NCBI RefSeq assembly: GCF_900089585.1
Contig: NZ_FLRH01000003.1
Span: 3,796,501-3,860,500 of the forward strand
DNA: 64,000 nt
Direction of reading: 5' to 3'
DNA from: Micromonospora sediminicola
GTDB taxonomy: Bacteria > Actinomycetota > Actinomycetes > Mycobacteriales > Micromonosporaceae
Part shown: positions 62,671-64,000 of the stretch, piece by piece
Position numbering within the stretch: the stretch's first letter is position 1
Layout of the letters: each line of letters opens with the position of its first letter
Program-made: the position numbers and the translations under genes
Notes under the pieces: model-generated
Databases searched by the model: none
What the model saw: the letters and a program-made list of their open reading frames with translations, nothing else
Told to the model about the DNA's origin: nothing

Positions 62671-64000
62671 GGCGGTACGCGCTCGCGCAGCACCGCCACG
62701 CCGCCCGGCGCGAGGGTGAGCACCTCCGCGACCGGCTCGTCGGTGAGCAGCTCGTGTCCGTCGGTCGCCACCCGCTGCGGCCGGTCGGTGTGGTTGAACA
62801 GGTACAGGCGGGTGTGGTCGCCGGCGTGCCGGCGTACCGCCTCGACGCCCGGGGGCGCCTCGGGGCAGGTGGGGCCGACGCCGGCGCGGCGGGCCACGTC
62901 GGTGAGCAACCGCCGGTAGGTGTCGTCGTCGGGGCGGGTGGAGACGTACCAGGTGAGGGCGTCGCCGACCCGCTGTCGGGTCACCGCCGGCCGGCCGTCC
63001 AGCACCCCGCCGATGTAGGCGGTGACCGGCTCCGCCCCGGTCAGGTGCACCGTCTCCGACCAGATCCGGCCGATCCCGCCGCTGGTCAGCGGCACCCGTT
63101 CGTCGTCGGCGAGCGGGTGGAACTCCTCCACCCGCACCCCGAGCAGGTCCCGGTACGCGCCCGGGTAGCCGCCGGGACGCACGCGGGCGTGTTCGTCGGC
63201 GACCCCGCTGAGCCAGGTGACCAGCAGGTGCCCGCCGGCGTGGACGTGGCGGCGGACCCAGTCGACGGTGGCGTCGGAGGCCAGGTAGAGCGCGGGGAGC
63301 AGGAGCAGCCGGTGCCCGTCGAGCGGGTCGCCGGGGGTCACCAGGTCGACGGTGATGCCGGCGTGCCACAACGCCCGGTGCGCGGCGGCCACCTCGCCCG
63401 GGTGGTCGAGGCCGTCGCGGGGCATGCCGGGGTGGCGCAGCGCCCAGCCGCTGGCGGTGTCGTGGGCGATCGCGACGCCCGCCTGCACCGCACCGCAGGC
63501 GGTGCCGGCGAGCCGGCCGAGCATGGCGCCGAGCCGGGTGACCTCGCGGAACACCCGGGTGTCCGCGCCGGCGTGCGACACCACCGCGGAGTGGAACCGT
63601 TCCGCGCCGCCGGCCGGTGCGCGCCACTGGAAGAACATCACCCCGCCGGAGCCGCGGGCCACGTGCGCGAGGCTGTGCCGGATCATCCGGCCCGGTTCCT
63701 TGGTGTGCATGCGGTGGGCGGTGTGGATCTGGCTCGGCGCGCTCTCCATCAGCAGCCACGGCACGGGACGGCCGGCCCCGTGGCGGGCCCAGCCCCGCGC
63801 GAGGTCGGCGGCGAGCGCGGTCTGCTCCTCGGCGCCCCGGTCGGTGCGGGACGGGTAGTGGTCGACGGCCACCAGGTCCACCTCCCGCGCCCAGCGGGCG
63901 TGGTCGACGGGCACCCAGTCGCCGAGCGCGTAGTTGGTGGTGACCGGCACCGCCGGGTTCGCCGCGCGCAGCAGGTCCCGCTGCGCGGTGTACGCGGACA
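62589..64000 (-). CDS. Beta-galactosidase, glycoside hydrolase family 42 (5' end outside window)
   Basis: The frame is open through the right window edge, so about 470 C-terminal residues are present. LLMESAPSQ holds the catalytic nucleophile Glu; AHVARGSGGVMFFQWRAPAG GAERFHSAVVSHAG is the GH42 barrel end. The trimerisation domain follows (LLLPALYLASDATVDWVRRH, GGHLLVTWLSGVADEHARV), then a beta domain ending with APGGVAVLRERV. Family members normally stop about there. About 28 extra residues run over the tail of the opposite-strand lysE gene. It hydrolyses beta-galactosides in the cytoplasm. Confidence 0.92.
   Translation of the reverse strand, partial: SAYTAQRDLLRAANPAVPVTTNYALGDWVPVDHARWAREVDLVAVDHYPSRTDRGAEEQTALAADLARGWARHGAGRPVPWLLMESAPSQIHTAHRMHTKEPGRMIRHSLAHVARGSGGVMFFQWRAPAGGAERFHSAVVSHAGADTRVFREVTRLGAMLGRLAGTACGAVQAGVAIAHDTASGWALRHPGMPRDGLDHPGEVAAAHRALWHAGITVDLVTPGDPLDGHRLLLLPALYLASDATVDWVRRHVHAGGHLLVTWLSGVADEHARVRPGGYPGAYRDLLGVRVEEFHPLADDERVPLTSGGIGRIWSETVHLTGAEPVTAYIGGVLDGRPAVTRQRVGDALTWYVSTRPDDDTYRRLLTDVARRAGVGPTCPEAPPGVEAVRRHAGDHTRLYLFNHTDRPQRVATDGHELLTDEPVAEVLTLAPGGVAVLRERVPPQGVATAARERSAAMRTASPASTVPIT

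Overview
The window is about 64 kb of very GC-rich, densely packed chromosomal DNA. Gene content (FtsR-type MerR regulator next to a bifunctional-nuclease gene, DUF5999, DivIVA, WYL and ECF42 regulators, GTG starts, ATGA overlaps) points to an actinobacterium, most likely Micromonosporaceae (inference). I see no rRNA, tRNA, CRISPR array, transposase or biosynthetic gene cluster. Most of the window looks like core genome; small accessory patches lie at about 17.6-19.7, 23.4-25.4 and 54.6-60.3 kb.

Layout. 0-5.2 kb: end of ftsR, a DUF151 nuclease, a second MerR regulator, then an operon of truncated haemoglobin, flavohaemoglobin and a DivIVA-domain protein, and a tandem-MerR (TioE-like) regulator. 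5.2-17.6 kb: housekeeping metabolism, including a sirtuin, gcvP behind a glycine riboswitch, a PabB-like chorismate enzyme, proline iminopeptidase, peptide deformylase, a TSUP transporter, and folD behind a probable ZTP riboswitch. One-carbon metabolism is therefore controlled by two riboswitches less than 10 kb apart.

17.6-19.7 kb is the most unusual stretch. A close match to the actinobacterial dif consensus lies at 19604-19631, which would make this the replication terminus. A tyrosine recombinase gene sits 0.8 kb away. A second dif-shaped palindrome (ATAA-N6-TTAT) overlaps its start codon. An internally deleted phosphotransferase pseudogene lies between the two sites. Past the recombinase stop codon come an 11-copy 7-bp tandem repeat and a 44-bp nested palindrome. 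By eye, the base skew of the + strand also reverses here.

19.7-35.1 kb: a UvrA-like ABC protein, PNPOx and VOC proteins with an AraC regulator, pyridoxal kinase, an oxalate/formate-type MFS carrier with a 41-residue partner, SDR, patatin, an ECF42 sigma factor with its DGPF partner, a peroxiredoxin and cytochrome bd oxidase (cydAB) behind two tandem operator dyads. 35-46.3 kb: lipid and nucleotide metabolism (plsC, GDPD, tdk), an HTH-DUF4180 pair, an UMF1-type MFS carrier, a second tyrosine recombinase divergent from a WYL regulator, and an Hsp20 gene behind an HspR-type (HAIR) operator. 46.3-54.6 kb: GNAT and DUF2087 genes, a MarR regulator divergent from a frameshifted MFS gene, a membrane glycosyltransferase and a TIGR04222 protein. 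54.6-64 kb: a secreted beta-propeller, an HNH protein, DUF1062, small enzymes, an AbiEii-like nucleotidyltransferase pair, DUF1992, DUF1232, LysE and a GH42 beta-galactosidase cut by the window end.

Strong GC hairpins mark most gene ends. All family assignments come from reading motifs in the translations; no database search was run.
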